64,000 nt of DNA from Vibrio crassostreae (lineage in GTDB: Bacteria > Pseudomonadota > Gammaproteobacteria > Enterobacterales > Vibrionaceae). Below, piece after piece: positions 1 to 8,243 of this stretch. Positions within the stretch are counted from its first letter, which is position 1. Every line of letters begins with the position of its first letter. The notes beneath the pieces were generated by a model, which was given only the letters and a program-made list of their open reading frames with translations, searched no databases and had not been told where the DNA came from. The DNA lies in contig NZ_AP025478.1 in assembly GCF_024347415.1 (NCBI RefSeq), positions 1-64,000 of the forward strand, written 5' to 3'. The position numbers and the translations under genes are program-made.

Positions 1-846
1 ATGAAAAACAAACTCTTATCGGTGATTAGTGATGGTCTGGTAATATCTGATACACATACTATCCAGCCCAATATATTAATCCGTACAGCCTTATTTACGC
101 CAATTGCTAAGAACAGTAATAAAAGCGATGATCTTACTGTTGTAAAGCATAATGTAAGCGACGAGTTCAGAGATATATCCCTGTACAAACGTGAAGGATA
201 CGAATACGCATCTCTCAAAGGTGAAAGACTCAATGTACGAACAGACTTCAAAGTTTGGTGTGGGGTTGTCTTTGCTTTTTCAAAGTATGGTTATGATTCC
301 GATAGGATAACAATGAAGCTCTCTGAATTTACAAAGTTTTGTGGATTCAGTACGCAGATGTTAAACACGAAGTTTCGTAAGCGTATCAAAGAGTCACTAG
401 AGCGTATTCAGAGTCAAAAGATAAGTATGGCTACGAAAGATGGCTCTAAAGCGACATCAACCTCGTTGCTTAAGAAATTTGTTTATAATATGGATACCGA
501 TATTATCATCCTGGAAGGAGATCCTGATCTGTGGGAGCTGTATCGTATTGATCGTCAAATCTTAATTAGTATGCGCACCCTTTCGTCTATCCCAAGAGCT
601 GAAACAGCCCAATGCTTATATTTGTTTTTTGCTTGCTTACCTGAAGACCCTTTCCCTGTATCTCTAAGTCGCATGAGAGATCGTCTTGCTTTGAATATGA
701 GCAATAAGGAGGCTAATAGATCGATTAAATCGGCAATTAAGAGACTAGAATCAATTGGTTACTTACATGGGCAGGAAACGACGTGGCATGGTGAATGGGC
801 TTATAAAATCACCAAGCGAAATAAAGCTTTACCCGAAATAAAGTAG
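1..846 (+). CDS. Plasmid replication initiator (Rep protein)
   Basis: This 281-residue protein looks like a winged-helix plasmid replication initiator. It is basic, has a helix-rich middle (about residues 85-150), and a C-terminal helix-turn-helix-like stretch (about residues 215-262) followed by a final aromatic/basic segment. The best support is context: about nine iteron-like repeats lie directly downstream (875-1357), the usual arrangement when an initiator binds repeats to open the origin. The start codon is the first base of the window, which suggests the molecule was linearised at this gene, so its promoter and ribosome binding site lie at the other end of the molecule and cannot be seen. 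I recognise the general class but not a specific incompatibility group. A transcription regulator is the alternative, but the iterons make replication much more likely. Confidence 0.7.
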   Translation: MKNKLLSVISDGLVISDTHTIQPNILIRTALFTPIAKNSNKSDDLTVVKHNVSDEFRDISLYKREGYEYASLKGERLNVRTDFKVWCGVVFAFSKYGYDSDRITMKLSEFTKFCGFSTQMLNTKFRKRIKESLERIQSQKISMATKDGSKATSTSLLKKFVYNMDTDIIILEGDPDLWELYRIDRQILISMRTLSSIPRAETAQCLYLFFACLPEDPFPVSLSRMRDRLALNMSNKEANRSIKSAIKRLESIGYLHGQETTWHGEWAYKITKRNKALPEIK

Positions 847-874
847 CCAGCTTCCAATTGCCAATTACTATTGT

Positions 875-1357
875 GGTGTAACCATAACTGCACGTTTGGG
901 ATCGCTATGTCAGGTGTATCCATTACTGTAGTTTTGGGTTGGAAAATCGTGTAACGCATACTGTGTACAGGCAATCTTCTTAAATGGTGTATCCCAAACT
1001 GCTTCTTTCCGCTTTCATTCTTCTAAAGGTGTAGCCATTACTGTGTTTTCTGTCTATATATTGATAGAAAGGTGTAGCCTCAACTGTATTTAGTGCTATA
1101 CAACTCATTGTTTCTACCTCTTGGTGTAGTGCAAACTGCATTTTATTTTTGTAGTGATTTACTTTTTAATTTTAGTTATTGAAATTATTTAGTTAAAATA
1201 TCGCTGCCTTATTTGTGAATATAGCTATTACACTAGGCGTAACAAAGACTGCTATAGTTATTTACGCTTCAAAAAGCCATTTTAAGCACTACTTGGGTGT
1301 AGCGCAGACTGTTTCTAATTCTTAAGCCATTAAAAATAGTGGTGTAGCCTAACCTGC
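875..1357 (+). repeat. Iteron array, putative replication origin
   Basis: About nine degenerate direct repeats of 17-18 bp start near 875, 913, 986, 1028, 1071, 1123, 1235, 1296 and 1341. Their consensus is GGTGTAGCC followed by a few variable bases and ACTGC or ACTGT; the copy at 1235 begins GGCGTA. All are in the same orientation, in an AT-rich region without a credible gene, immediately after the rep gene. Spacing is irregular (about 38 to 112 bp). This is the expected form of an iteron origin or copy-number control locus. The exact melting region and DnaA boxes were not assigned. Confidence 0.75.
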
Positions 1358-1772
1358 TAATGTTCATGCTTTCCTATCTGTAAGCCGCAGCTAAGCCTAA
1401 AAAATATTCAAGAAGCCTTATTCATATCAGATTAATATTTTGGCTCGTTGGAATGTAAAGGCAACGATGAAAGTTGGGTTATATCGATTACACCTACCGC
1501 TTTCTTTATTGATCAAAAATCTTTGTTGTGTCGATCGCTGGTAAACTTTTGGCAAAACTTACCAATGATTAAGCGAAAGTTTACCACCATTAGATCTAGG
1601 GCTTTTACGCACACCGGTTACACCGCATTTTGTGCTTTGCCTGTTTTCCCCTAACTTTTGCTTAGCGTAGGATAATTTACTAATTCCCTCTCTACCCCAC
1701 CTCCAATGATCACGGGTATAGCAAAACTGGCTAAAAGAACAGATGAGAGCTAAAATGTCTTTACCAAGATTG
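1358..1772. other. Noncoding origin flank with a 10-bp inverted repeat
   Basis: No convincing gene is seen here. A perfect 10-bp inverted repeat (GGTAAACTTT and AAAGTTTACC) spans 1540-1585 and could be a protein-binding site for replication or partition. The only long open frame (1448-1654) has no ribosome binding site and an unlikely composition, so it is not called. Confidence 0.4.
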
Positions 1773-1794
1773 TAGCGTGAAGCGCAACACGCTA
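1773..1794. promoter_or_regulatory. Putative higBA operator
   Basis: The inverted repeat TAGCGTG / CACGCTA with an 8-bp spacer lies directly upstream of higB and overlaps a TATAGTAT sequence that could serve as a -10 box. Autoregulation by HigA binding a palindrome at its own promoter is the norm for this family. The assignment to HigA is inference from position. Confidence 0.55.
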
Positions 1795-1804
1795 TAGTAT
1801 CTAC

Positions 1805-2083
1805 ATGATAAAATCATTTAAGCATACAGGTCTGGAAAAGTTCTTTGTTAAAGGGACTGCTGCGGGTATCCAAGCCAAACATATCAAAAAGCTAAGGTTA
1901 CAGTTAGCTGTAATCAATACCGCAATTGTTATCGCTGATATCAATAAACCTGGCTGGAGACTACATCAGCTAAACCCAAAGAAAGATGATGTTTGGGCTA
2001 TTGATGTTAACGGCAACTGGCGCGTTACGTTTCAGTTTAGAAATGGAAACGCTTTTATACTCGACTATAGGGACTACCACTAA
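1805..2083 (+). CDS. higB: HigB-type mRNA interferase toxin (RelE superfamily)
   Basis: This 92-residue protein has the compact RelE/HigB layout. Family-typical features are the N-terminal helix region with GLEKFF, the LHQL segment about two-thirds through, and the C-terminal sequence WRVTFQFRNGNAFILDYRDYH. The family cleaves ribosome-bound mRNA. The stop codon overlaps the start of higA by one base, so the two are translationally coupled, toxin first, as is typical for HigBA. A palindromic operator precedes the gene. Such modules commonly stabilise plasmids and are frequent in Vibrio integrons. No disabling change is visible. Confidence 0.85.
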   Translation: MIKSFKHTGLEKFFVKGTAAGIQAKHIKKLRLQLAVINTAIVIADINKPGWRLHQLNPKKDDVWAIDVNGNWRVTFQFRNGNAFILDYRDYH

Positions 2084-2385
2084 TGATTATGCACAACCCT
2101 CCACATCCGGGTGAACTAATCCACGATGTGTACCTTGAACCGTTTAACCTTAGTTCTAGAGCCGTAGCCAAGAACTTGGGTGTAAGCCCATCTACTTTCA
2201 ACCGCATCGTGAAAGGCCAAAGCTCTATCAGCCCTGAGATGGCACTAAAGCTACAGGTTGTACTGGGCGGAACTCCTGAGAGTTGGTTAGCGATGCAACA
2301 CCAGTATGATTTATGGAAAGCAAAGCAGACTACTAACCTCAAGGCCGTTAAAACTATAGATTTTGACCAGTTAGCTTTGGCTTAG
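2083..2385 (+). CDS. higA: HigA-type antitoxin (XRE-family HTH)
   Basis: This 100-residue protein has the HigA opening (HNPPHPGELIHDVYLEP) and a helix-turn-helix of the HigA/XRE type (SSRAVAKNLGVSPSTFNRIV, then SISPEMALKL). It ends with the characteristic SWLAMQHQYDLWKA segment. It should neutralise the upstream HigB toxin and repress the operon through the palindrome at 1773-1794. The start overlaps the toxin stop by one base. Orientation, sizes and overlap all match a complete type II module. Confidence 0.87.
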   Translation: MIMHNPPHPGELIHDVYLEPFNLSSRAVAKNLGVSPSTFNRIVKGQSSISPEMALKLQVVLGGTPESWLAMQHQYDLWKAKQTTNLKAVKTIDFDQLALA

Positions 2386-2699
2386 TCAGATTAGCAAAAG
2401 GCTCTGAGCTGCGCTAGAGAAGCTATTGCAGAGGCTCGTAGAGTCATAAACATTTGTTTAATCCTAACCATTCCCCCTAATGATCGCTCCAGTCAGACTG
2501 GACACTTAGCTAAGCGACATTTTGCTTTTCAAAGTTTTCTTTAACCAAGTTAAACCTCTTTCCATACTTTTGGTTATTCATTGCTGCAATGATTAATTTT
2601 TGAGTCTCTACTTAATTTTAGTGACTGTCCATGAAGGTGTAACTTTATGGACATTGCTCACAATCATCTAATAACTGTTCAGTTAGTCTTTATAATTTA

Positions 2700-2742
2700 A
2701 AGTGAACATGTACACTTGAGTATCAATATCTTTAAGTTCACT
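2700..2742. promoter_or_regulatory. Possible res/crossover site for the adjacent recombinase
   Basis: AAGTGAAC at 2700-2707 and its reverse complement GTTCACTT at 2735-2742 form a perfect 8-bp inverted repeat, and AAGTG/CACTT forms a shorter nested one (2700-2717). The site lies just upstream of the serine recombinase gene. Resolvases normally act at, and repress from, such sites. The functional call is inference. Confidence 0.4.
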
Positions 2743-2755
2743 TTTAGGCCATTTT

Positions 2756-3310
2756 ATGAAAATTGGTTATGCTCGTGTTAGCACCCAAGACCAAACGCTC
2801 GATGTTCAACTTGAACAGCTTAAACGTATTGGTTGTGACAAAATTTACCAAGAGCAAGCGAGCGGTAAATCCTCTGATAGAGAGCAGCTTAACCTGTTGC
2901 TGGATTTTGCAAGGGAGGGAGATGTTATTCATGTTACCAAAGTCGACCGCATTGCTCGAAATACCATTGATGCTTTGCAAATTGCCGATCAGCTAGCGCA
3001 AAAGAAAGCGGGTTTGGTGTTTCATGATTTGGGGGATTTAGATATCAATAGCGATGTAGGTAGAGTCATTTATACGACCATATCGGCGTTTGCTGAAATG
3101 GAAAGAAAACGAATATTACAGCGTTGTAATGAAGGCAGAGAGCGTGCTCGCTCTGAGGGGAGGCATCTTGGCCGATTTCCTAATAAGACGCTTCATACAC
3201 GTATTCAAGAGCTTGCAGGCCAAGGAATGAACAAGCATGCGATCAGTAAAGAGTTAGAGTGCAGTAGGACTACGGTCTATAAGGTTCTAGGAAAAAATAT
3301 CTCTCTTTAG
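2756..3310 (+). CDS. Serine recombinase (Tn3-type resolvase/invertase family)
   Basis: This 184-residue protein starts MKIGYARVSTQDQ, the classic small serine recombinase opening with the catalytic serine in RVST (S9). The conserved arginines of the catalytic domain follow (KVDRIARNT), then ISAFAEMERKRILQR at the dimer helix, and a C-terminal helix-turn-helix (about residues 145-180, with KHAISKELECSRTTVYKVL). Length matches Tn3/gamma-delta resolvases. It may resolve plasmid multimers or cointegrates, or invert DNA. It sits inside the inverted-repeat-bounded mini-element, and possible recombination subsites lie directly upstream at 2700-2742. Confidence 0.88.
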   Translation: MKIGYARVSTQDQTLDVQLEQLKRIGCDKIYQEQASGKSSDREQLNLLLDFAREGDVIHVTKVDRIARNTIDALQIADQLAQKKAGLVFHDLGDLDINSDVGRVIYTTISAFAEMERKRILQRCNEGRERARSEGRHLGRFPNKTLHTRIQELAGQGMNKHAISKELECSRTTVYKVLGKNISL

Positions 3311-3494
3311 AATCGCGAACAAAGCTGTTCTTTAAATGAGTAAAGAGCTGACTGACGTTGCTTCGCTCTGTCGGCTTCATACTGACTCTACATGCAAGCA
3401 TATAGCAGCCAGCACGAACCTATCCCTTGATGAAATAAATAAATTTTCAGAATTTTAATTTAATTATTGTTGCAATGATTAAGAGGCAGAGAGA

Positions 3495-3764
3495 ATGAAA
3501 AGAGCAAGAATGAGCCAGGTTCAAAAAGAGGTCTTAAGATGTTTGGCCAAGGCGTTCATCAAAGGAGTAAAAGAAGGTAAGTCAACCGTCATCAACCTGG
3601 CCGTCAATCAAGTGCTTGGGAGAGATATTCACCCGAACAACTTCCGAGTTTCATGTAAAGCTCTTGAAGAGTGTGGACTGGTTATGCGCAAAAAAGTGGA
3701 TCTAGATTGGTACATCAATATAACGCCAGATGGGTTTGATAAGGCACTCACCTGGCTTGATTAA
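3495..3764 (+). CDS. Small putative winged-helix protein, function unknown
   Basis: This 89-residue protein has a good ribosome binding site (GAGAGAATG region) and a composition typical of a real gene. It opens with basic residues, has a helix-rich centre, and ends in a segment (GLVMRKKVDLDWYINITPDGFDKAL) resembling the wing and final helix of a small winged-helix DNA-binding protein. It lies between the resolvase and the right inverted repeat of the mini-element, so it may be an element-encoded regulator. I do not recognise a named family. Confidence 0.5.
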   Translation: MKRARMSQVQKEVLRCLAKAFIKGVKEGKSTVINLAVNQVLGRDIHPNNFRVSCKALEECGLVMRKKVDLDWYINITPDGFDKALTWLD

Positions 3765-3896
3765 ACGATGCTTATGAAACTCATTTTTGGACAATTCCGA
3801 GTTGCGTCTTTTGCTAATATAGCAAAGCATGAATTATTAAAAGTATGGAAAAAGTCGCTTACGTGAGTGTCCAGTATCACTGGAGCAGATCATTTG

Positions 3897-4550
3897 TTAT
3901 ATTTTTTTACCTGAGAACAATGCAACACACCCTATAACTTCCACTTTTACATCAGTAAAGTGTTCATTTAACGATGTCACCAATGAGTCTAAATCATCGT
4001 TGTTATTACTAAATATGCCTTTCTTATTGTAAACACCCATCAATTTTTTAGCGAAAAAGTTCAGTTTCGTACCCTTACCTAAAATTGTACTACCAAACAA
4101 AACCCCACCTTCGTTCATATGGCTTTTTAAATGCTTAAACATAATGCCTTTACCAATTAAATTTCCAGGCAAACAATGAAGCAAATAATTAACACTAATT
4201 GAGTCAAATTTTTCGATACTTAATTCAAGAGGCTCAAGTACATCCCCACAGTAAACTTCAGGTTGAAAATGACTAATTGCTTTTGAGGTTGTATCAAGAC
4301 TATTTTCATTCAAATCTAGCAAAGCGATACGTTTTGTTGTTTGTGGTAGGTAATTCTTAAGGTAATAACCTGAGCCAACGCCAACATCTAAGTGATTAGA
4401 TGAAACTAACATTGAAAATTGCTCACTAATAAGTCTAGTTGGGCATTTCCAAAAATAGTTATTTGATACTCCTAAAACCCAGAAATCGTATATTGATAGT
4501 ACTTTCTTCGAGTAAACCGCTTGTCCAGCAATTGAGGCTTCTTGATTCAT
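3897..4550 (-). CDS. Class I SAM-dependent methyltransferase
   Basis: This 217-residue protein has the nucleotide-binding motif I LDVGVGSGYYL near residue 55 and an acidic motif II end (IALLDLNENSLD) near residue 77, followed by YCGDVLEPL, as expected for a Rossmann-fold methyltransferase. The substrate cannot be inferred. It appears monocistronic and ends five bases outside the mini-element. An imperfectly understood inverted repeat (4646-4686) lies upstream of its start. Small-molecule methyltransferases of this type are common plasmid cargo. Confidence 0.75.
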   Translation of the reverse strand: MNQEASIAGQAVYSKKVLSIYDFWVLGVSNNYFWKCPTRLISEQFSMLVSSNHLDVGVGSGYYLKNYLPQTTKRIALLDLNENSLDTTSKAISHFQPEVYCGDVLEPLELSIEKFDSISVNYLLHCLPGNLIGKGIMFKHLKSHMNEGGVLFGSTILGKGTKLNFFAKKLMGVYNKKGIFSNNNDDLDSLVTSLNEHFTDVKVEVIGCVALFSGKKI

Positions 4551-4645
4551 TTTAATTTCATATAGTTATAAATTATTAAAGTGCAATTTATACTAAAAAG
4601 TGAAGATTGCAAATCATACCAGAGATAAAAAATATAACCTTTTAA

Positions 4646-4686
4646 TAACGTGCCAGCACACATTGCTTCCGATTCAAGGCACGTTA
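4646..4686. repeat. 9-bp perfect inverted repeat
   Basis: TAACGTGCC and GGCACGTTA are separated by 23 bp in the intergenic region upstream of the methyltransferase. It could be an operator or a recombination-site-like hairpin. It lacks a T-run, so it is not a clear terminator. Confidence 0.4.
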
Positions 4687-4988
4687 TCAATCAAAAACTT
4701 CCCTTTAGTTCTCTACTATTCAATAGCCTAGAAATAGTTGAACAACATATTCGTGCGTAACTGTGATTGAAGTTCAGTCTGTTGTGGATTATAAAATTTA
4801 GCTACATTGTTGGATCTCTAGGCATGAGGAAAAGTAAGGCAAGTTGCAGGGTTTGAAACTGAGTTCAATCCCTCTCTGGCTCACAATGGGGCAGATCTGA
4901 GCTAGCTGGCACTTTTTAGAAAAGTGCCATGAGTAAAACTTCAGGTCTATCAAGCCTCTGGATAAAAGTTTGCCAGTGACTTCCCTAA

Positions 4989-5116
4989 ATTAGCAATTCA
5001 TGGATAACTAAAGGTATGGTAAAGCTAGTTGTGAAGAGCTAGTGCGATAAGTAAAATCGTACTAGCAAAAAGATTGGTTTATGTTTAGGTGCGTATTAAG
5101 TGCCAGTACGTTAAAT
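4989..5116 (+). repeat. 128-bp dispersed repeat, copy A (partner at 49661-49787)
   Basis: This noncoding stretch aligns over its full length with 49661-49787. Its centre is a stem-loop (5039-5065) with arms CTAGTGCGAT and ATCGTACTAG; the other copy has the perfect arm ATCGCACTAG, so the single difference is a G-T wobble that keeps the pairing in RNA. Both copies lie in intergenic DNA near accessory genes of uncertain function. The rest of 4551-5302 holds no credible gene. A second hairpin (TTCCGT / ACGGAA) lies near 5117-5138. Confidence 0.7.
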
Positions 5117-5302
5117 TTCCGTGACGCGGTAACGGAAAGGCCGCCAAAGTGATCTAAATCTTCTTACTCAGCAAAGCCGAAACGCTTTACGACTACCATG
5201 GTAAAGTATTGTTAAGTAGGCAGATATTCCAGTTTTTTTGAATCATATCAATGAGAGAAGTATAGTTACATTAATGTAAAATTAAGCCAAGGAAAGTAAG
5301 CA

Positions 5303-5491
5303 ATGAGTAACATTTATAGTTCGTTGACTAAAATTGGGACAGATAGGGAGACCATAAGACCTGTATATAAGCTGAATTGTAAGAAAGACAGTAGTACTCG
5401 ATTGAGACTTAGAGCTGAAGGATTAGTAGAAAAAGATATTGTTCTAGAAGGTTGTGGTTCTAAAGTAAGAGCTTGGACTCCTGCCAACTAA
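5303..5491 (+). CDS. Small basic protein, function unknown
   Basis: A 62-residue open frame is preceded by a well-spaced ribosome binding site (AAGGAA, about 8 bases before the ATG) and an AT-rich upstream region. The product is basic with two cysteines and matches no family I recognise. Its stop codon directly abuts the first candidate ATG (5492) of the downstream lipoprotein gene, so the two may be co-transcribed and translationally coupled. Confidence 0.45.
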   Translation: MSNIYSSLTKIGTDRETIRPVYKLNCKKDSSTRLRLRAEGLVEKDIVLEGCGSKVRAWTPAN

Positions 5492-5503
5492 ATGGATGCA
5501 AGT

Positions 5504-6234
5504 ATGAAAATAACAAAAATAATCAATAGCTTGGGTTTTATTTTTTTATTGGTTGGCTGCCAATCAACTTATACTTATCCCCCCCCCAACAGAAAGAAAC
5601 ATTAACTAACCCTCCTAATGAAGATACTAATATTGAAAAGTTTCTTGTTTTCGACAAGGTTAGCGTGCGTATTTTTAATAAGATTCCATCACTATATAAG
5701 ATGAAAGGTGAGAAAGTCAGCTATTGGTCTGATAAATGGCTTGAGGTATTTCTTTATGAGAATGGTAGTTATTATTACGATACAGCTGGCTACTTTGAGA
5801 TCGAAGGTAAACCACGCAAAATTGAAATAACCTCAAATAAAAAAATTTATTACGAAGAATCACTACAAAAATGGAATATTTCAACTTCTGATACAGAAGA
5901 TATAGATCTTACAGTTAAGGTAAATAATAAACAGAAGGTACTAACCTCGAAGGTTGTCGAGCTTCCGTTCAAGAAAAAGGCGACACAAGGGGACTTGATT
6001 GAAATCTTAGGATTCCCTGATCGCAAAAAGACTTATCACGTTTCATGGCCATGCAGCAAAAAGTTAAATGGCATTTGGTATTCACCAGGGCCCTGTGCAG
6101 TAGGAACAATTGACCATTGGTTTTATGATGAATACCCACGATTGGTCATAGATGTGAGCTTTGGAGAGGTTAGAGAAATTCATACCATGCCGTATGGAGA
6201 AAGATTGACCAATCGTACCCCTCGCGGTTGCTAA
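5504..6234 (+). pseudogene. Lipoprotein gene out of frame at a nine-cytosine tract (possibly phase-variable)
   Basis: From ATG 5504 (an in-frame ATG also lies at 5492) the frame encodes a typical lipoprotein signal with basic start, hydrophobic core and lipobox LVGC (Cys near residue 19), then meets C9 at 5579-5587 and terminates at 5603. One added C, or two removed, would join it to the long downstream frame ending at 6234, which lacks its own ribosome binding site and would otherwise begin at a GTG at 5665. The joined product would be about 240 residues, with a beta-rich, tyrosine/tryptophan-rich body and family unknown. Homopolymeric C tracts near signal sequences are a known phase-variation device for surface proteins. 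A sequencing error in the tract is the main alternative. Confidence 0.6.
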
Positions 6235-6376
6235 CCTGTGATAATCAATAGTGCAAATGTGATACTAATTATTTAATTTAAGAACTAAACGTTCGGTGTC
6301 GATTATGGGTCTAAATTATGTTGAGTGGTTCGCTGTGCTTAGCTGAATAAGAACGTGGGTGAGTAACATGCTCAAT

Positions 6377-6466
6377 GAGGAGGTCAGCTTGTCTGGCCTT
6401 TTTGATGCCCGTTAGGAAAATCGTTGTTAGAAGTTAACCCGTAACATAATTTGCACAATGCGCACT
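6377..6466 (+). repeat. 90-bp direct repeat, copy 1 (partner at 6937-7026)
   Basis: This segment is nearly identical to 6937-7026, including the shared core TGATGCCCGTTAGGAAAATC and CCCGTAACATAATTTGCACA. It lies in the noncoding gap between the lipoprotein gene and the YodC-like gene. It is not obviously an IS end or an integron attC site. Confidence 0.7.
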
Positions 6467-6688
6467 TCAAGTAGCATTAAACACGTTGACAATGTAAAGA
6501 GAAACATACATTATTTGATAACAGTTGAAATGATTAGATGATTGTGGAGCTCAGCGCTAACTTTGCCCCACATAAGTTTTGGATGTTAACCTATCAAATG
6601 ATTGATAAGCTCAAGAGCTTTACCTAGTAAATCTATGATAATTAACATTATTTCTAAGTATTTCATATTGTACCTTTTAGTTTAAAGC

Positions 6689-6757
6689 AACCCTATATAG
6701 TAGACGGCAATCTTGTTATAGGGTTAGTTTGGAAAAGCCACTTAATTGTGGCTTTTT
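6689..6757 (+). ncRNA. Possible small RNA: hairpin followed by a terminator
   Basis: A stem with arms AACCCTATA and TATAGGGTT (6689-6726) is followed within seven bases by a classic terminator hairpin at 6733-6757 (arms AAGCCAC and GTGGCTT, then a T-run). No gene ends nearby on this strand: the previous stop is at 6234. A short structured transcript ending here is therefore plausible. I could not assign a promoter confidently. Confidence 0.3.
6733..6757 (+). terminator. Rho-independent terminator
   Basis: Arms AAGCCAC and GTGGCTT with a 6-base loop (TTAATT), followed by TTTT. It is the strongest terminator in this gap and ends whichever transcript crosses 6235-6732. Confidence 0.65.
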
Positions 6758-6936
6758 GCGTTTCTACTTATAAAGTAGAATTCGTATCATTACATGCTTT
6801 TAAGCTACACGCAAACGTGACGCGTTGATTGATTTTTTGGTCTGAGACCAAGGACTTGAGTACTTCTCTCTATTAGGTGGTGGTTATTACAAATCAGACA
6901 CCTGACCGCAAGTGATGACGAGCGGAACTAACGTAG

Positions 6937-7026
6937 GAGGAGGCTTGCTTGTCTGGCTTTTTTGATGCCCGTTAGGAAAATCGTTGTTAGACGCTAACCC
7001 GTAACATAATTTGCACAATACGCACT
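6937..7026 (+). repeat. 90-bp direct repeat, copy 2 (partner at 6377-6466)
   Basis: This is the second copy of the direct repeat. It differs at only a few positions, most noticeably TTAGACGCTAAC here against TTAGAAGTTAAC in copy 1. The 470 bp between the copies contains no gene, only the hairpin/terminator at 6689-6757. The YodC-like gene begins 80 bp further on. Confidence 0.7.
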
Positions 7027-7106
7027 GGTTCAACTTGAAGCACTTGATTATTTAAACAGTAATCCATATATATAGTAATGGTTTAATTATAATTTAAGGA
7101 AATGAT

Positions 7107-7298
7107 ATGTTTAATTTAGGTGATTGTGTTCAGCTTGTTAGTGGTGGGCCAATAATGGCTGTATCTGACGTTGATGGTAATTCTATCGAATGTCAGTGGT
7201 TTGATCAGAAAGGAGAGCTTAAAGTTAGCGAGTTTATAGCTGAAACATTAGAAAAATATGTAGAAGCTGATCTATCACCTAGTCTAGCTTCTTATTAA
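7107..7298 (+). CDS. YodC/DUF2158-like small protein
   Basis: This 63-residue protein opens with MFNLGDCVQLVSGGPIMAV and contains IECQWFDQKGELKVSEF, the pattern of the small DUF2158/YodC family (length and the GGP and CQWF motifs agree). The family is widespread, and its biochemical role is not established. A ribosome binding site (AAGGAAATGAT) precedes the ATG. A strong terminator follows at 7335-7364, so it is probably a single-gene unit. Confidence 0.75.
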   Translation: MFNLGDCVQLVSGGPIMAVSDVDGNSIECQWFDQKGELKVSEFIAETLEKYVEADLSPSLASY

Positions 7299-7334
7299 GC
7301 ATTTTAATTAGCTGGTCCGTTACGTATGAACTAG

Positions 7335-7364
7335 AAACCTGACTTTGACCAGTCAGGTTTTTTA
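7335..7364 (+). terminator. Rho-independent terminator after the YodC-like gene
   Basis: Arms AACCTGACT and AGTCAGGTT around a short loop, followed by six T residues. Confidence 0.8.
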
Positions 7365-7382
7365 TTGCCTGTTTTCGTGTAA

Positions 7383-7700
7383 TCCCCGACAGCAAGCGAT
7401 CTAGAAAAGTACTGGCAGAGTAAGCCAAATTGCCTTGTTTCTCGTGTATATAGATCAGATGAGGGCTGGGTTGGTATAATTCAAACACAACCTCAGTCAG
7501 GTACCCCTGATATGCTTGATTTAGATGCATTCCTACTTTTGTTATCTCAAAATGACAATGACATACAAAGCTGGCTTAATCGACAGTCTACGCTTAGTTC
7601 CAAACTAGTTGGATTAAGTTGTAGCAGTGAAACATTAGAGTTACCTTGGTCATCAATATTAAACCATGCATCTTCAATGGTTCCAGCCTTAAAACAATAG
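7383..7700 (+). pseudogene. Startless fragment of an unknown protein
   Basis: The frame is open for 105 codons from just after a TAA at 7380 to a stop at 7698, with protein-like composition (for example LEKYWQSKPNC, then GWVGIIQTQPQSGTPDMLDL). There is no start codon until an ATG far inside (7512). The 5' end seems to have been lost at the junction with the terminator region. No family is recognised. Open frames on the opposite strand here look like shadows. Confidence 0.4.
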
Positions 7701-7727
7701 TTCTCATCACCTAAATTATTGATTGTA

Positions 7728-7791
7728 ATGAATATATTGGATAATAATGGCTTCCCTAAAGGGTATGAGGAAGTAGGTAATGAAAAAAACC
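7728..7791 (+). pseudogene. Gene start truncated by the IS6-family insertion
   Basis: An ATG at 7728 opens 21 codons (MNILDNNGFPKGYEEVGNEK) that run straight into the left end of the IS6-family element. No continuation is recognisable on the far side, so the rest was probably deleted. No function can be assigned. Confidence 0.3.
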
Positions 7792-8243
7792 GGTTCTGTC
7801 GCAAACTTTGAGCCTTTAAGTTAAGATTTGCTTGATTTCTATTCATGATACTGATTCTTAATGTTTAAAGGCTGCCACTTTCCCTCTGAAGTTATTCTCG
7901 AAACCGTACGTTATTATCTCGCATATAAACTCAGTTATCGTGAAATTGAAGAGATACAATTAGAGCGCGGAGTCGTTGTGGATCACGCTACTATTAATCG
8001 TTGGGTTATCAAATTTACACCAGTATTGGAACATAGAGCGAGGCGTAGAAAGAAGCCGGTGTCTGACTCGTGGCGTCTGGATGAAACCTACATCAAAGTA
8101 AAGGGTAAATGGGTCTACTATTACCGAGCCGTCGATAAATTTGGAAATGTGATTGATTATTATATTAACCCGAACCGTGATGAGGCTGCTGCTAAAGCCT
8201 TTTTGAATAAGGCCATTTCACAAAATGGTTTACCAAACAAAGT

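Larger units (their letters stand above)
2481..3892. mobile_element. Mini-element with 38-bp terminal inverted repeats carrying a resolvase
   Basis: The sequence at 2481-2518 and the reverse complement of 3853-3892 match closely: both begin TGATC, continue with GCTCCAG, reach CTGGACACT and end with AAGCGAC. A further matching block (CCATACTTTT, then ATTCAT) lies inside each end, offset by an insertion in the left copy. The ends resemble those of an IS3-type element, but no transposase lies between them, only a serine recombinase and an 89-residue protein. I saw no clear target duplication (left flank CTAA, right flank TTTG). It may be a non-autonomous element mobilised in trans, or an IS whose interior was replaced. 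Confidence 0.55.

Noticed and set aside
1448..1654. 68-codon open frame in the origin flank
   Set aside because: No ribosome binding site and implausible composition. It crosses an inverted repeat in noncoding DNA.
4840..4890. tRNA T-arm-like sequence (GTTCAATCCCTCTCTGGCTCAC)
   Set aside because: No acceptor, D or anticodon arms can be built around it. At most it is a fragment or attachment-site remnant.
4989..5116. Integron attC site
   Set aside because: A GTTAGGT-like core is present in the partner copy, but the ends do not form the required imperfect hairpin with an RYYYAAC partner.
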